64,000 bases of DNA from Clostridium saccharobutylicum DSM 13864 (GTDB taxonomy: Bacteria; Bacillota; Clostridia; Clostridiales; Clostridiaceae), in contig NC_022571.1 in the NCBI RefSeq assembly GCF_000473995.1, positions 4,619,416 through 4,683,415 of the forward strand, written 5' to 3'. A program made the position numbers and the translations under genes. Positions within the stretch are counted from its first letter, which is position 1. Every line of letters starts with the position of its first letter. Of the stretch, positions 63,322 through 64,000 are shown piece after piece. Under the pieces are notes generated by a model, which ran no database searches, had not been told where the DNA came from, and saw only the letters and a list, made by a program, of their open reading frames with translations.

Positions 63322-64000
63322 TTAAATACTGTTTTTGTTTTCATAAAGTATTTTTTTATCTTCAAAATTTATAAATTCAAAAAAAACTTTGATAACTATA
63401 AAAAATTGAATTATGCTCGATATCACCATTGAAATTGATGTAACTCCAAATAAATAAGTCATGTACACATTCAATGACATCCCAATTATACCTACAGGAA
63501 CTACAATATTTTTTCTCCTAACTAAAAAATACACAACTGATAATATATCTGCTAGAAACATATATCTATCATGCATTGATGGTAGAAAATAAGTCTCAAC
63601 TAGTGTTAATAACAATGCCAATTCAATTATTTTTGTATTATCTAATTCAATTCTTTTACCTAAAATATATATAGATAAAATACCAATACTTATAATCGTA
63701 AAAATAATTCCACATTTACTAAACACTTTATTTCCATAAATCAAATTATATATATTAGGAAAGTTTAAAGTTAAGTTAGTATATTCACCAATTTGATTAA
63801 AATATACATTCCATAACAAATTTAAAGGTCTTCCAAACAAAAATGCAGGTATGTATAAAATAACATTTATCATAGGTATAATAAAAAAATTTATAATCGA
63901 AAAATCTTTTTTATTGAAATACAAAATTACATATAGCGGAAAAATAAATATAGCCTGTAATTTAAATGCCATAGCAAGTCCATAAAATAAAAATGCCTTA
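63322..64000 (-). CDS. Polytopic membrane protein, C-terminal part (possible membrane glycosyltransferase)
   Basis: The frame is open to the right edge, so the 5' end lies outside. About 225 residues are visible. An ATG at 63972 is internal, because codons before it (FLFYGLA) continue the same hydrophobic segment. There are about six membrane spans. The pattern AFKLQAIFIFPLYV, then a loop with NIYNLIYG, then ETYFLPSMHDRYMFLADI, resembles the C-terminal half of lipid-linked-sugar-dependent mannosyltransferase-like proteins (GT39/GT87 type). The C-terminus is Phe/Ile/Lys-rich. Family assignment is tentative. Confidence 0.65.
   Translation of the reverse strand, partial: KAFLFYGLAMAFKLQAIFIFPLYVILYFNKKDFSIINFFIIPMINVILYIPAFLFGRPLNLLWNVYFNQIGEYTNLTLNFPNIYNLIYGNKVFSKCGIIFTIISIGILSIYILGKRIELDNTKIIELALLLTLVETYFLPSMHDRYMFLADILSVVYFLVRRKNIVVPVGIIGMSLNVYMTYLFGVTSISMVISSIIQFFIVIKVFFEFINFEDKKILYENKNSI

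Overview
The window reads as a very AT-rich, endospore-forming Clostridium (cluster I type). The reasons are the codon use, strong AGGAGG-type ribosome binding sites, probable spore-surface proteins, PTS sugar uptake and large families of secreted proteins with aromatic cell-wall-binding repeats. The species cannot be told from the sequence alone.

Layout. (1) 0-10 kb: an alpha-glucoside/starch locus. It holds a partial RpiR regulator, a secreted GH13 alpha-amylase with two starch-binding modules, a GH4 6-phospho-alpha-glucosidase, a maltose-type PTS EIICB and a separate EIIA. Starch would be cut outside the cell, the maltosides imported and phosphorylated, then hydrolysed inside. (2) 10.7-20.7 kb: a glycan block on the minus strand. 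It has a GT2-TPR glycosyltransferase, a UDP-HexNAc 6-dehydrogenase, an LpxD-like N-acyltransferase, an unknown Rossmann-like protein, a DegT aminotransferase, an NDP-sugar epimerase/dehydratase and a two-module glycosyltransferase. Five of these genes are tightly packed or overlapping. (3) 20.9-38.2 kb: a probable spore-surface island interrupted by prfC. It contains small beta-rich proteins, a Cys-rich DNRLRE-type protein, a beta-propeller fusion, a coiled-coil protein, a DUF3343-like and a DUF4489-like protein, a paralogous pair of about 29 kDa, a flavin amine oxidase, a cysteine-desulfurase-like enzyme and a 748-residue coiled-coil fibre protein. Several of these genes carry sequences resembling sigma-K promoters, AC-N16/17-CATANNNTA or a CATANNATG variant. 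(4) 38.6-62.7 kb: a GDPD followed by ten secreted proteins with cell-wall-binding repeats, joined to cadherin-like, Big_2, InlB-type, Ig-like or unknown domains; a HepT/MntA toxin-antitoxin pair sits among them. (5) Right edge: a partial polytopic membrane protein, possibly a glycosyltransferase.

The most unusual content is between the genes. At least two families of intergenic inverted-repeat elements recur throughout. Family A has TTAGGCAC...GTGCCTAA ends, is typically about 160 bp, and has about 20 full, deleted or solo copies. Family B has TAGATAAACAA...TTGTTTATCTA ends, is about 285 bp when complete, and has about 15 copies. Both can fold into hairpins along their whole length. Two family-B copies 46 kb apart differ by paired, stem-preserving substitutions. 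Several genes take their last codons or stop codon from these ends, and one family-A copy sits in the loop of a terminator. No transposase is present in the window. All functional calls come from reading motifs by eye; no database search was run.
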